Source: Antilocapra americana
Taxonomy: Eukaryota > Chordata > Mammalia > Artiodactyla > Antilocapridae
Assembly (NCBI GenBank): GCA_007570785.1
Contig: ML664152.1
Span: 986,640-1,050,639 of the forward strand
Length of the DNA stretch: 64,000 nucleotides
Direction of reading: 5' to 3'
In this document: piece after piece, positions 21,830-32,960 of the stretch
Position numbering within the stretch: position 1 is the stretch's first letter
How the letters are laid out: each line of letters opens with the position of its first letter
The notes under the pieces: model-generated
The model's input: the letters and a program-made list of their open reading frames with translations, nothing else
Databases searched by the model: none
What the model was told of the DNA's origin: nothing
Position numbers and translations under genes: made by a program

Positions 21830-24475
21830 GGAGTTAGTTCTGGGGTTTCTGGAATTAGCTCTCTAATATGATTTGATTTAAATATAATAAAGATTGTTTT
21901 CAGTAGTCAAGTGAGCACTGATAGTCCATAGCATGAACTGTTTATAGAGACACACAGAGTACTGCAGTGGATACTCCCAGTCAACCACTTAGGAAAGGCA
22001 AACAGCTGGGTGACCCTGTATATGACCCTTTCAAACATTTGGAAAACTAAGGAGTATAAAGACATTGGTTGGTTACTCCTAGTATCACTGGACAAAGTGA
22101 TGAAAGAAAAAGATGAGTTCAGGAATTCAGATTCCCAGCTCCAGCTGTGTGTGTTGATTGTAGAGCTTCTAGAATTTCTCTGAAGGATATAAGGGATGAC
22201 ATTGCTCAAAATAAAATGCATCCATGTGATTGCCTGAATGCATCCATGTGATTCAGCCCAAGCTGAACTCTGTTCCTGGCATTACAGAGTACCTACTGTT
22301 ACTGTGAGAGACTTGACTGTGAAAGAAATGGGTTTTACAGGGTGCAATGGGGATGTGTGGGAAGACCTGATGAAGCTGTGGGTGTTAAGCCCCTAAATTA
22401 TGATGAGTCCTCTTTACTAACCCCAGCAGAAATGGCCTCCTCTGTGGAGTCTTCATCCATGGTGGTAGTTAGCCTTCTCATCTCATCTGAGGGGTTGACC
22501 CTACATTTTCTGGGGAAACCTTAGTGGCTTTCCTGAGGCAGTCACTTCACAAGGCAAAGTTGACTCTCCTCAGGACCCACAGCTCCCTTTACTTCTAGAC
22601 CCATAACTAGACTCAAGTCCCCGCAGGCCCCTCAAAGTGAGGAGCAAAGTGTGAACCAAGAGGAAGTGTGACTCCAAAAGAAGGACTTGAGCATTCTGAT
22701 TCATACAAGCAGAAATCCCTGATCTGGATCATGGATCTGGGTCCATGAGGCAGAGATTCTGCATTGGATGCTACAGCCCCAGGAGTGAGAGAGGACTATG
22801 TGTCTGGCTGGTGGGCTGTGTGTCTGGCTGGTTGGCTGAAACGTGGACCAAAAGATGGTCCACTGTCTGCAACTCAGAAATGCCTGAGTTCTCTTGGTTT
22901 CAAGTAGAGGAAATGACTCAGAGCCTTCATGGGACTGGAATGTGACAGTGGATTTGCCACTAAGACCTACACATTCATCCTCGAAGGGTCCAAAAGACTC
23001 ACTTTCCCTACTAGGGTAAGAAATAAACTTGAGAGGGGAGCCTGGCATCCTTGAAGGGATCCATGATAGTTCTCTCTAGCCCAGACCTTACAGTAGGAAC
23101 CACAACCACTTCACTGGAAACCCTGAATGCAATGGAGTATATGGGTGCTGGGGTATCAGGGGCCTAGTGGTAGCACTCAGCTGTGAAAGGCAGGGGTGGG
23201 GGCATGGTCATCCTAACAAGCAGCAGAGTCAAAAGAGCTGTCAGAATGGTCTGACTCTCATAGACTGACAGCACCAGCCTGTTAATTGTGATGTCCCCGG
23301 AGAGAAACACAGAAAATCTACTTAATTCTTACTTGCCCTGTATAAGCAGGAAAGTTCTAGGTCAATTGGACAGAAGTGTAACTCATATCATGAAAAGAGA
23401 GTCATGGCCCCTCAGTCAGATTTGAGGCCCCTTCCCAGACTTGAGCTAGTTTACAGACCCAGAACTCCTTGGATAAAGGGGAAGCCAAGTCCCTTTAAAG
23501 AATGACCCTGGCACACACACTGTTAATCTTGCTCCCAGTCTTTCCTGAAAAGGACCTATAGAGCCTTTAAACAGGGGTAACTGTTTTAGCAAAGAGTAAA
23601 TAATCAGACATTTCAAGGGCTGCTGGACAATAGCTCTGAACTGACACTGATTTCAATATTTTGGCCATGTGATGTGAAGAACTGACTCATTGAAAAAGAC
23701 CCCGATGCTGGGAAAGATTGAAGGCAGGAGGAGGAGGGGACGATGGAAGATGAGATGTTTGGATGGCATCATGACTCGATGGAGTCATGAGTTTGAGCAA
23801 GCTCTGGGAGTTGGTGATGGACAGAGAAGCCTGGTATGCTGCAGTCCATGTCGTCACAAAGAGTTTTACATGACTGAGCAACTGAACTGACTGGCTCTGA
23901 TTTCAGGCGAGGAAAACATCACTGTGGCCCCCTAATCAGAGGATGGGCTTGTGGAGGTCAGGTTATCAATAGGTTTTAGCTCAGGTCTGTCTCATGGGAG
24001 CGTCAATGGGCCCTTGTGGTTATTCCCCCAGTTCCAGAAAGCAAAATTGGAATAGACATACTTAGCAGCTGGCAACATTCCCACGCTGGTTTTCTGTCCT
24101 GTAGAGTGAGGACTATTATGTTGACAAAGGCCAATTAAAAGCCATTAAGACTGCCTCTAAACAGGAAAAGAGTAAATCTAAAGCAAGGCCACATCCCTGG
24201 GGAAATGCAGAGATTAGAGCTAGTCCCAAGGACGTGAAAGAGGCAGGGGTGACAATTCCCCCACATCCTCCTGAAGCTTTCCCAGCCAGCCTCTGCAGAA
24301 GACAGCTGGTCACTGGAGCATGACAGTGGGCCTTCAAGGAGGTGACCTCACCTGCAGCTGCTGTTCCAAGTGTCGTTTCATTGCTTGAGTGAATTACCAC
24401 ATCCCTTGGGATGTGGTGTGCAGCTATCAACTGAAAAAAAAAAAAGCTTTTTTTCCCCATCCCTGTCAATAAATA
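21830..24475 (+). mobile_element. ERVL-like gag-protease-RT remnant
   Basis: Plus-strand remnant. It has a gag-like stretch (about 21900-22560, broken frames), then a protease remnant near 23616-23655 reading LLDNSSELTLI, in which the usual aspartic-protease active-site triplet is degenerate. From 23906 comes the beginning of reverse transcriptase (GIDILSSWQ near 24053). The match stops at about 24473 in the motif read SIPVNK, exactly where the inverted minus-strand half begins. A 241-base BovB fragment sits inside the protease. Many stops make it non-functional. The gag assignment is weaker than the protease and RT ones. Confidence 0.65.
23656..23896 (+). mobile_element. BovB 3' fragment inserted in ERV protease
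   Basis: A short forward BovB 3' end (TATTTTGGCCATGTGATG start, CAACTGAACTGACTGG end) flanked by CTGATTTCA at 23647-23655 and again at 23897-23905. The 9-base duplication and the seamless ERV protease sequence on both sides show a clean insertion. Only the last 240 bases of BovB are present. Confidence 0.88.
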
Positions 24476-24537
24476 CACAAAGGTGGCAAAAGAAAAGTCC
24501 ATGACTCCAATAAGGAAGTAAGTAAATAAATAAATAA

Positions 24538-24684
24538 GGAGTTCCCTGGTTGCCTAGTGACTAGGATTCTGGGCTTTCACTGCCATGGCCTGGGTTCAGT
24601 GGAACTCAGTCATGGAATTGAGTGTGGTGTGGTGAGTGTGAAGCAGTGTGGTGTGGCTGAAAAAAAAAAGAAATTAAAAAAAGT
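24538..24684 (+). mobile_element. CHR-type SINE with A-rich tail
   Basis: GGAGTTCCCTGGTTGCCTAG start and a CHR-like body, ending GTGTGGCTG plus an A-rich tail at 24659-24684. AAAAGTCCATGAC at 24493-24505 and AAAAGTCTATGAC at 24685-24697 (one mismatch) look like the flanking duplication. If so, the (AAAT)n run at 24519-24536 belongs to the inserted unit. Confidence 0.8.
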
Positions 24685-25030
24685 AAAAGTCTATGACAAA
24701 CAAAATTTATTGAGACATAATTTATACCTCCCAATTGAACCAATTTTAAGTGTAAACTTTGCAGAGTTTTGACCAATGTATATACCCTGGTAAACAGCAC
24801 TGCAGTCAAGCTTTAGAGCACTTCCATTGCCCCTTCTTGTTTAATTCATCCCCCACCCTCAGACAAACATTACTGAATTTCTGTCACTGTAGATTACATT
24901 TGCCTTTCTCCTGAGTTTCACATGGATAATATTGTACTCCTTCTTCACTCAGCATAACCCTGCTGAGACTCACCCATGTTGTATCCAAGTGTCAGTTTCT
25001 TTCGGTTGCTGTAGTCCAGTTCAGTTCAGT

Positions 25031-25627
25031 TCAGTTGCAGAATTGTGTCTGACTCTTTGCGACCCCATGAATTGCAGCATGCCAGGCCTCCCTGTCCATT
25101 TTCAACTCCCGGAGTCTATCCAAACCCATGTCCATTGAATCGGTGATGCCATCCAACCATCTCATCCTCTGTCGTCCCCTTCTCCTCCTGCCCCCAATCC
25201 TTCCCAGCATCAGGGTCTTTTCCAATGAGTCAACTCTTCGCATCAGGTGGCTAAAGTACTGGAGCTTCAGCTTCAACATCAGTCCTTCCAATGAACACCC
25301 AGGACTGATCTCCTTTAGGATGGACTGGTTGGAACTCCTTGCAGTCCAAGGGACTCTTAAGAGTCTTCTCCAACACCACAGTTCAAAAGCATCAATTCTT
25401 CGGCACTCAGCTTTCTTCACCGTCCAACTTTCACATCCATACATGACCACTGGAAAAACCATAGCCTTGACTAGATGGACCTTTGTTGGTAAAGTAATGT
25501 CTCTGCTTTTAAATATGCTATCTAGGTTGGTGATAGCTTTCCTTCCAAGGAGTAAGTGTCTCTTAATTACATGGCTGCAATCACCATCGGCAGGGATTTT
25601 GGAGCCCAAAAAAATAAAGTCTGACAT
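25031..25627 (-). pseudogene. BovB RT C-terminal domain fragment
   Basis: 198 open codons reading [20 protein letters not shown] through GVAKSQTQ, the family-typical C-terminal part of the BovB reverse transcriptase including the conserved [14 protein letters not shown] segment. It is the longest uninterrupted piece of this copy. A stop at the segment boundary (minus strand, just below 25655) and a frameshift separate it from the YADD-bearing part, so no functional enzyme can be made. Confidence 0.85.
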
Positions 25628-25654
25628 TGTTTCCCCTGTTTCCCCATCTATTTC

Positions 25655-25912
25655 CTATGAAGTGATGGGAACAGATGTCATGATCTTAGTTTTCTGAAGG
25701 TTGAGCTTGAAGCCAACTTTTTCACTCTCCTCTTTCACTCTCATCAAGAGGCTCTTTAGTTCCTCTTCACTTTCTGCCATAAGGGTGGTGTCATCTGCAT
25801 ATCTGAGGATATTGCTATTTCCCCTAGCAATCTTTATTCCAGCTTGTGCTTCTTCCAGCCCAGCATTTGTCATAATGTACTCTGCATACAAGTTAAATAA
25901 GCAGGGTGACAA
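25655..25912 (-). pseudogene. BovB RT palm fragment with YADD motif
   Basis: Reads SPCLFNLYAEYIM at its start and RYADDTTLMAESEEEL in the middle. YADD is at about 25801-25790, the metal-binding catalytic box of reverse transcriptases. The catalytic aspartates are preserved. It ends at a stop after KIMTSVPITS where intact copies continue. Inactive relic. Confidence 0.85.
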
Positions 25913-26282
25913 TATACAGCCTTGATGTACTCCTTTTCCTATTTGGAACCAGACTGTTGTTTCATGCCCAGTTCTAACTGTTGCTTACTGACCTGAATAC
26001 AGGTTTCTCAAGAGACAAGTCAGATGGTCTGATATTCCCATCTCTTTCAGAATTTTCCAGTTTATTGTGATCCACACAGTCAAAGGCTTTGGCATAGTCA
26101 ATAAAGCAGAAAGAGATGTTTTTCTGGCACTCTCTTGCTTTTTTGATGATCCAGTGGATGCTGGCAATTTGATCTCTGGTTCCTCTGCCTTTTCTAAAAC
26201 CAGCTTGAACATCTGGAAGTTCACAATTCACACATTGCTGAAGCCTGGCTTGGAGAATTTTGAGCATCACTTTACTAGTGTG

Positions 26283-26747
26283 TCAGATGAGTGTAACTGT
26301 GCAGTAGTCTGAACATTCTTTGACATTGCCTTTCTTTGGGATTGGAATGAAAACTGACCTTTTCCAGTCCTGTGGCCACTGCTGAGTTTTCCAAATTTGC
26401 TGGCATATTGAGTGCAGCACTTTCACAGCATTATCTTTCAGGATTTGAAATAGCTCAACTGGAATTCCATCACCTCTACTAGCTTTGTTCATAGTGATGC
26501 TTCTTAAGGCCCTCTTGATTTCACATTCCAGGATGTCTGGCTCTAGGTGAGTGATCACACCATCGTGTTTCTCTGAGTCATGAAGATCTTTTTTGTACAG
26601 TTCTTCTGTGTATTCTTGCCACCTCTTCTTAATATCTTCTGCTTCTGTTAGGTCCATACCATTTCTGTCCTTTATCGAGCCCATCTTTGCATGAAATGTT
26701 CCCTTGGTATCTATAATTTTCTTGAAGAGATCTCTAGTGTTTTCCAT
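26283..26747 (-). pseudogene. BovB RT N-terminal-side fragment
   Basis: 154 open codons including AEDIKKRWQEYTEELYKKDL and SITMNKASRGDGIPVELFQI, the region between the endonuclease and the RT fingers in RTE-type elements, followed by the WPQDWKRSVFIPIPKKG motif. It is broken from the next piece by a frameshift. Confidence 0.8.
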
Positions 26748-27436
26748 ACTGTTGTTTTCCTCTATTTATTTGCACTGATCACTGAGGAAGGCTTTCTTAT
26801 CTCTTCCTGCTATTCTTTTCCTGCTTTGGAACTCTGCATTCAAATGGGAATATCTTTCCTTTTCTCCTTTGCTTTTGGCTTCTCTTCTTTTCACAGCTAT
26901 TTGTAAGGCCTCATCAGACAGCCATTTTCTTTTTTGCATTTCTTTTTCGTGGGGATGGTCTTGCTCCCTGTCTCCTGTACAGTGTCACAAACCTCCATCC
27001 ATAGTTCATCATGCACTCTGTTTATCAGACCTAGTCCCTTGAATCTGTTGCTGCACACATGCGCTGTTCCTGGTGTGATTGTGCCATGATTAGATTATCC
27101 AGTCTCCTGCTGGTGGACATTTTGGTTCAAGTTTTTAGCTATTTATAAATAAAACTATTATAAACAAAATATATAAAAATAGAAACCATATATAAATATT
27201 TGTGTCACTATATGTTTTCATTGTTTTTTGGTACACATATAGGAGTGCAATTAACAGGTCACAGGCAAGCATATGTTTCACATGATAAAAACTTTAAGTT
27301 TTCCAAAATAGTTACACCATTTTGTATTCCTACTACTTATTTCACATCTTTGCCAATATGTAACATTGGCAGTCTTTCAAATTTTAGTGACTCTAGTATT
27401 TGAGTTTATCTTGTTGAGATTTAATTTGCATTTTTT

Positions 27437-28900
27437 AAAAAGCATCACTATGAACAAAGCTAGTGGAGGGGGTGGAATTCCAGCTGAGCTATTTCAAATC
27501 CTAAAAAGATTATGCTGTGGAAGTGCTGCACCCAATATGCCAGCAAACTTGAAAAACTCAGCAGTGGCCATAGGACTGGTAAAGGTCAGTTTTCATTCTA
27601 ATCCCAAAGAAAGGCAATGCCAAAGATTGTTCAAAACATTAAACGACTGCACTCATCTCACATGTTAGCAAAATCATACTGAAAATTCTCCAAGCTAGGC
27701 TTCAACAGTACAGGAACTGAGAACTTCCAGATGCTCATGCTGGGTTTAGAAAAGGCAGAGGAACCAGAGATCAAATCCAACATCCACTGGATCATAGCAA
27801 AAGCAAAAGAATTCCAGAAAAACATCTACTTTTGCTTCGTTGACTATGCTAAAGCCTTTCACGGAATGGATCACAACAAACTGTGGAAAATTCTTCAAGA
27901 GATGGAAATACCAGACCACCTTACCTGCCTCCTGAGAAATCTGTATACAGGTCAAGAAGCAATAGTTAGAACTGGACATGGACCAATGGACTGGTTCCAA
28001 ATTGGGAAAGGAATACATCAAGGCTGTTTATTGTCAGCTTATTTAAGTTATATGCAGATTACATCAAGAGAAATGCCAGGCTGGATGAAGCACAACCTGG
28101 AATCAAGATTGCTGGGAGAAATATCAATAACCTCAGAACACCACACATATGGCAGAAAGCGAAGAGGAACTAAAGAGCCTCTTGATGAAAGTGAAAGAGG
28201 AGAGTGAAAAGTTGGCCTAAAGCTCAACATTCAAAAAATGATGATCATGGCATCTGGTCCTATCACTTCATGGCAAATAGATGGGGAAGCAATGGAAATA
28301 GTGACAGACTTTATTTTCTTGGACTGCAAAATCACTGCATGTGGTGACTGCAGCCATGAAATTAAAAGATGCTTGTTCCTTGGCAATCTATGACCAACCT
28401 AGATGGCATATTAAAAAGCGGAGACATTACTTTGCTGACAAAGGTCCTATAGTCAAAGCTATGGTTTCTCCAGTAGTCATGTATGGATGTGAGAGTTGGA
28501 TCATAAAGAAAGCTGAATGCCAAAGAATCGATGCTCTTTAACTGTGGTGTTGGAGAAGACTCTTGAGAGTCCCTTGAACTGCAAGGAGATCCAGCCAGTC
28601 AATCCTAAAGGAAATCAGTCCTGAATATTCATTGGAAGGACTGATGCTGAAGTTGAAGCTCCAATACTTGGGCCACCTGCTGTGAAGAACCAGCTCTTTA
28701 GGAAAGACCCTGATGCTGGGAAAGATTGAAGGTGGGAAGAGAAGGGGATGACAGAGGATGAGATGGTTGGATAGCATCACTGACTCAATGGATATGAGTT
28801 TGAGTAAGCTCTGGGAGTTGGTGATGGACAGGGAAGCCTGATGTACTTCAGTCCATGGGGTCACAAAATATCACACAGGACTGAACTGAACCGAACTGAG
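27437..28900 (+). mobile_element. BovB LINE (RTE), forward copy facing the 25 kb copy
   Basis: Begins at AGCATCACTATGAACAAAGC (the SITMNKA region), so it is 5'-truncated. It ends at ACTGAACTGAACCGAACTGAG. The host L1 reads continuously across it. The frame at 27731-28055 carries DYAKAFHGMDHNKLWKIL and LLRNLYTGQEAIVRTGH, then shifts out. Its length matches 25012-26505 of the opposite copy, giving two roughly 1.46 kb arms about 0.93 kb apart. Confidence 0.92.
27731..28207 (+). pseudogene. BovB RT fragment
   Basis: 158 open codons. The first two thirds follow BovB RT (EEPEIKSNIHWII, DYAKAFHGMDHNKLW, GKGIHQGCLLS). After a missing segment at about 28040 the frame continues through BovB DNA in a non-native frame. 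The YADD box is lost. Inactive. Confidence 0.75.
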
Positions 28901-29688
28901 ATGACAGACAATAGATACTGAGCATCTTTTAATATGCTTATACATCATTTGTACATGTTTTTTTGAAAAAGTGTCTATTCAAATCCTTTATTAATTTTTT
29001 AATTGAAATATATGCTTCCTTATTATTGAGTTGTAAAAATTCTTTACATATTTGGGATACACCTCTTTTATCAGATATATGCACTACAAATACTTGCTTC
29101 TAGGCTGTGGCATGTTTTTTTTTATTTCTTTTAAAATATTTAATGGAGCTTTGGGAAGATAAAAGTACTTTTATTTTCATGAAGTCCAATTTGACACTTT
29201 ATATTTTATGGTTCATCTTTTTGCATCTTGTTTAAGAAATTGTTGCCTAGCACAAGACTGCAAAATATTAGAAATTTTGTAGTTTTAGCTTCATATTTCA
29301 GTCAGTGAAACTTTTGAGTTAATTTCTGTGTATGGTGTGAGGTAAGGTTCAAGGTATATCTTTTTTTCTATCATGATAAAATGTTGTTCCACCACCTTTT
29401 GTTGAAAGATTATTCTTCCCTTATTGGATTATCCTGACATTTTGATCAAAAACTATTTGGTCATATATGAGTTGGTCTATTTTTAGACTTTATAGTCTTT
29501 TCTATGTACGGAGCAATATATCAATACCATTCTCTCCTGATTATTGCAACTTTTCAATGAATTTTTAAATCAGGTAGGGTAAAGTCTTCCAACTTAGTTC
29601 TTTTTATGATTGTTTTTACTATTCTAGGTCCTTTGCATTTCCATATAAATTTTAGAGAAATCTTGTTGATTTCAAAAACATGCTTGGG

Positions 29689-29965
29689 ACTTCACTGGTG
29701 GTCCAGTGATTAAGAATCCATCTGCCAATGCAAGGAACATGAGTTTGATCCCTGGGCCAGGAAGCTTTCACATGCCACAGGGCAGCTAAGCCCATGTGCC
29801 ATAGCTACTGAGATCATGGGCCCTAGAGCCTATGCTCGGCAACAAGAGAAGCCACTGCAGTGAGAAGCCCTTGCCCTGCAGCTGGAGAGTAGCCTCTGCT
29901 TTCTGCAACTAGGGGAAGACCTCAAGCAGCAACAAAGACCCAGCACAACCAAAAGTAAATAAACA
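29689..29965 (+). mobile_element. CHR-long SINE
   Basis: Begins TTGGGACTTCACTGGTGGTCCAG and carries the longer CHR body ending in AAAAGTAAATAAACAAACTT. It interrupts the old L1. The next 130 bases are a BovB scrap rather than L1, so this site received at least two insertions. Confidence 0.85.
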
Positions 29966-29971
29966 AACTTA

Positions 29972-30099
29972 AAGAGGAACGTGAAAAGTCTGGCTTAAAA
30001 CTCAGGATTCAAAAAACTAAGATCAAATATTCCATACCTTCACTTTATGGCAAATATGTGGGGAAAAGTGGAAACAGTGACAAATTTTACTTTCTTGGA
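29972..30099 (+). mobile_element. BovB internal scrap
   Basis: About 128 bases match the BovB segment seen at 28190-28322 (KVGFKLNIQKT region): GAGGAACGTGAAAAGTCTGGC to GACAAATTTTACTTTCTTGGA. It is truncated at both ends. That is unusual for a 3'-anchored retroelement and suggests deletion or transduction after insertion. Confidence 0.75.
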
Positions 30100-30853
30100 A
30101 AAAAGACCAGGCTTAGGACAAGGCTAGACCTTTGAATACAACATTGAACAAGGATGATGAGTCTACTTTGGCTGATGTTAACATAGCAAGTTCACTCTTA
30201 CCTTATTAATTAAGAGGAGGGTATTCATCCTTTCACATAATATTTAATTTAGCTATGAAATTTTTGTGGTTATCTGTTATTAGGTTGAGGAAATTTCCTA
30301 GTATTCTTGATTTCTGAGAGTTTTTATTACAAATAACTGATAAATTTTGGCAAACGTTTCCCCTTGTCCATTGAAATGATCATATCATTCTTGAGAGAAT
30401 TATTATATTAATAATAAAATGAACTGCATTGGTTGATTTTTGATTATTAGATGAATCTAGCATTTATGGGAAATATGCTATTTGATCATGATGCATTAAA
30501 AAATATATTGTTGGATTTGACTTTGTTAAGGACTTTCTCATCTATCCTCATGAGGGATACTGGTCTGTAGAAGATTTTTTATTTTTTCTCCTTGATTCAG
30601 TTTGGTAATCTGTGTCTTTCAATACATGTTTCTGTTTTCCTAAGTTGTCAGTTTGGGGTGGAATAAAAGTCTTTATAATAGTCCCTTATCCTTTTACTGC
30701 CTTCACGATCTGCACTGCTAGAGTGCTGTTTTGTTCCTAATGTTGGCAATTTGTGTTTTTTCTTTTGACAAATTTATCTGAACATTTATCAATTTTATTG
30801 ATATTTTCATTAAATCACCTTTGGTTTCATTGATCTTCCTCTAATTTTTGGTA

Positions 30854-31230
30854 TCAGTTCAGTTCAGTTCAGTCACTCAGTTGTGTCCGACTCTTTGCAA
30901 CCCAGTGAACCGCAGCACTCCAGGCCTCCCTGTCCATCACCAACTCCCGGAGTCCACCCAAACCCATGTCCATCAAGTCGGTGAAGCCATCCAGCCATCT
31001 CATCCTTTGTCGTCCCCTTTTCCCCCTGCCCCCATTCCTTCCCAGCATCAGGGTCTTTTCCAGTGAGTCAACTGTTCACATTAGGTGGCCAAAGTATTGG
31101 AGTTTCGGCTTCAACATCAGTCCTTCCAATGAACACCCAGGACTGATCTCCTTTAGGGTGGACTGGTTGGATCTCCTTGCAGTCCAAGGGCCTCTCAAGA
31201 GTCTTTTCCAACACCACAGTTCAAAAGCAT
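30854..31230 (-). mobile_element. BovB 3' end fragment
   Basis: Starts at CAGTTCAGTTCAGTTCAG and stops at TTCAAAAGCAT, where a CHR-type SINE joins directly. The CHR probably inserted into, or together with, this BovB. Confidence 0.9.
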
Positions 31231-31530
31231 TTTGGCTGTGCTGGGTCTTCACTGCTGTGCATGGGCTTTCTCTAGTTGACGAGAAGGGGCTACACTCTAG
31301 TTGTGGTGTGTGGGCTTTGTACTTCGTTCCTTTAGAGTATGCAGACTTCAGTCGTTGTGGCACATGTGCTCAGTAGTTGTGGTTCCAGGGCTCTAGAGCA
31401 CAGGCTCAATAATGGCGGTGCACACACTGAATTGCTGCTGGGCATGTGGGATCTTCCCTGGCCAGGGACTGAACCCATGTCTCCTGCCTTGGCAGGCGGA
31501 CTCTTCACCACTGAGCCACCAGGGAAGCCC
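31231..31530 (-). mobile_element. CHR-long SINE, reverse
   Basis: Reads TTTGGCTGTGCTGGGTCTTC at its left and GAGCCACCAGGGAAGCCC at its right end, which is the 5' tRNA-like end in reverse. The copy is nearly full length. The L1 host resumes after it. Confidence 0.85.
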
Positions 31531-32960
31531 TGGGGTGTTTTCAATTCCACTGATAGCTAACTTTTTCTTTTTAAATTTTTTCTAATTATTTTTTATTTAA
31601 TTTTTTCTGTTTGAGCTTCTCGATAAGGAAATCTAGATTTTTGATTTTAGACTTTTTCTTTTCTAAAGAAGCATACAAAAAGCTGTGTACTTTTTTCTAA
31701 ACATTATTTATCTCTTTCACCTATTTTGATATTTTGGATTGAAATTTTCAATCCAAATATTACTAAATATTTTATTTTTAAAAATTTATTTATTTTAATT
31801 GGAAGCTAATTACTTTATAATATTGTAGTGGTTTTGCCATACATTGACATGAATCAGTCATGGGTGTACATGCTAATAGTCTTTTGTTATCTTCTTTGGC
31901 TGAGGTACTATTAGAAGAGTACTGTTTAATTTCAGAACTTTTGGGGATTTTCCAGATAGCTTTTATTACTGACATCTAGATTTATTCCATTTTGGTCAGA
32001 GAATGTATTGTATGATTTTTACTCCTTTTAAATTTGTTGACACTCGTTTTATGGCCCAGTTGATTGTCTATTTTTTTCCCTATGTGTTCTATCAACTATC
32101 GAGAGGAATGTTGAAATCTTCACTGTAATTGTGGGTTTGTCCATTTCTCTTTTCAATTCTGTAAGTTTTAAATTCATATATTTTGAAGACTTTTTTATTA
32201 GATGAGTATCTATTTCAGATTATGTTTTCTTGATTAATTGACAGCCTTATGATTAAGCAACACTTCTTTATTCCTCATAATAGTACTTGTCCCGAGGCTA
32301 CTTTATTTGATTTAATATAGCGTTTCTTATAATTAGTAGTCACATGGAATATCTTTTTTTATCCTTCTATTTGGCCTACATTGTTGTCTTTGAATTTAAA
32401 ATATGTTTCTTTAAATATTGTTGTAGCTTTCATTTCTGTGGACTCCAATATCCCCGCCTTTTGGTAGGAGTGTTTAGACCATTTATATTTAGTGTAATTA
32501 TCAATATGTTTGAGGTTAAATCTACCAATTTGCTGATTATTTTTTATTTGTCCCTTTTATTCTTTCTTCTTTTTTCCCTATTCTTTGCCTTATTTTTGAT
32601 CAAGTATTAATATTTTACTTTACCTCCTCTATTTATTAACTGGCTATACACTTTATTCCCTATGCTTATGTTATGGCTTGAAATATGCATTTTTTTTTTC
32701 AATTATCTTGTGTCACAGGTATTATAATAAACTTACAACCGTGAACTTCTATGTCTCTCTCTTATCCTTCAGGCTATTGCTGTTACACATTTTACGTATA
32801 CATATGTTATAAACTTCAAAGTACATTGTTAATATTTTTTTTAAAAAGTCAATTATAAAGTAATTTTAAAATAAGAGAAATTCTTTTATGTTTGCCCATA
32901 GTACTCATTATTTTTTATAGATTTGAGTTTCCACCTGGTATAATTTCCTTTCCTGCTAGA

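Larger units (their letters stand above)
25012..27046 (-). mobile_element. BovB LINE (RTE), 2 kb copy
   Basis: Starts at the AGTTCAGTTCAGTTCAG terminus and runs through the reverse-transcriptase region to near 27046. GTTGCTG is found on both sides (25005-25011 and 27047-27053), a plausible 7-base duplication. The minus strand carries four recognisable RT segments: 26747-26283, 26270-25974, 25912-25655 (with the YADD catalytic motif) and 25627-25031. They are separated by frameshifts and nonsense changes. The second BovB at 27437-28900 is in opposite orientation. Confidence 0.93.
24690..32960 (-). mobile_element. Old L1, reverse, broken up by seven insertions
   Basis: L1M-type 3' end at 24690-25011. 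The same element resumes at 27047-27436, 28901-29688, 30100-30853 and 31531-32960, each time in the order expected for reversed ORF2. Between these lie BovB (25012-27046, minus), BovB (27437-28900, plus), CHR (29689-29965), a BovB scrap (29972-30099), a BovB 3' end (30854-31230) and a CHR-long (31231-31530). A CHR also abuts the 3' end at 24538. No open frame of note survives. The left and middle parts are clear; the last kilobase is assigned mainly on T-rich L1 texture. Confidence 0.65.
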
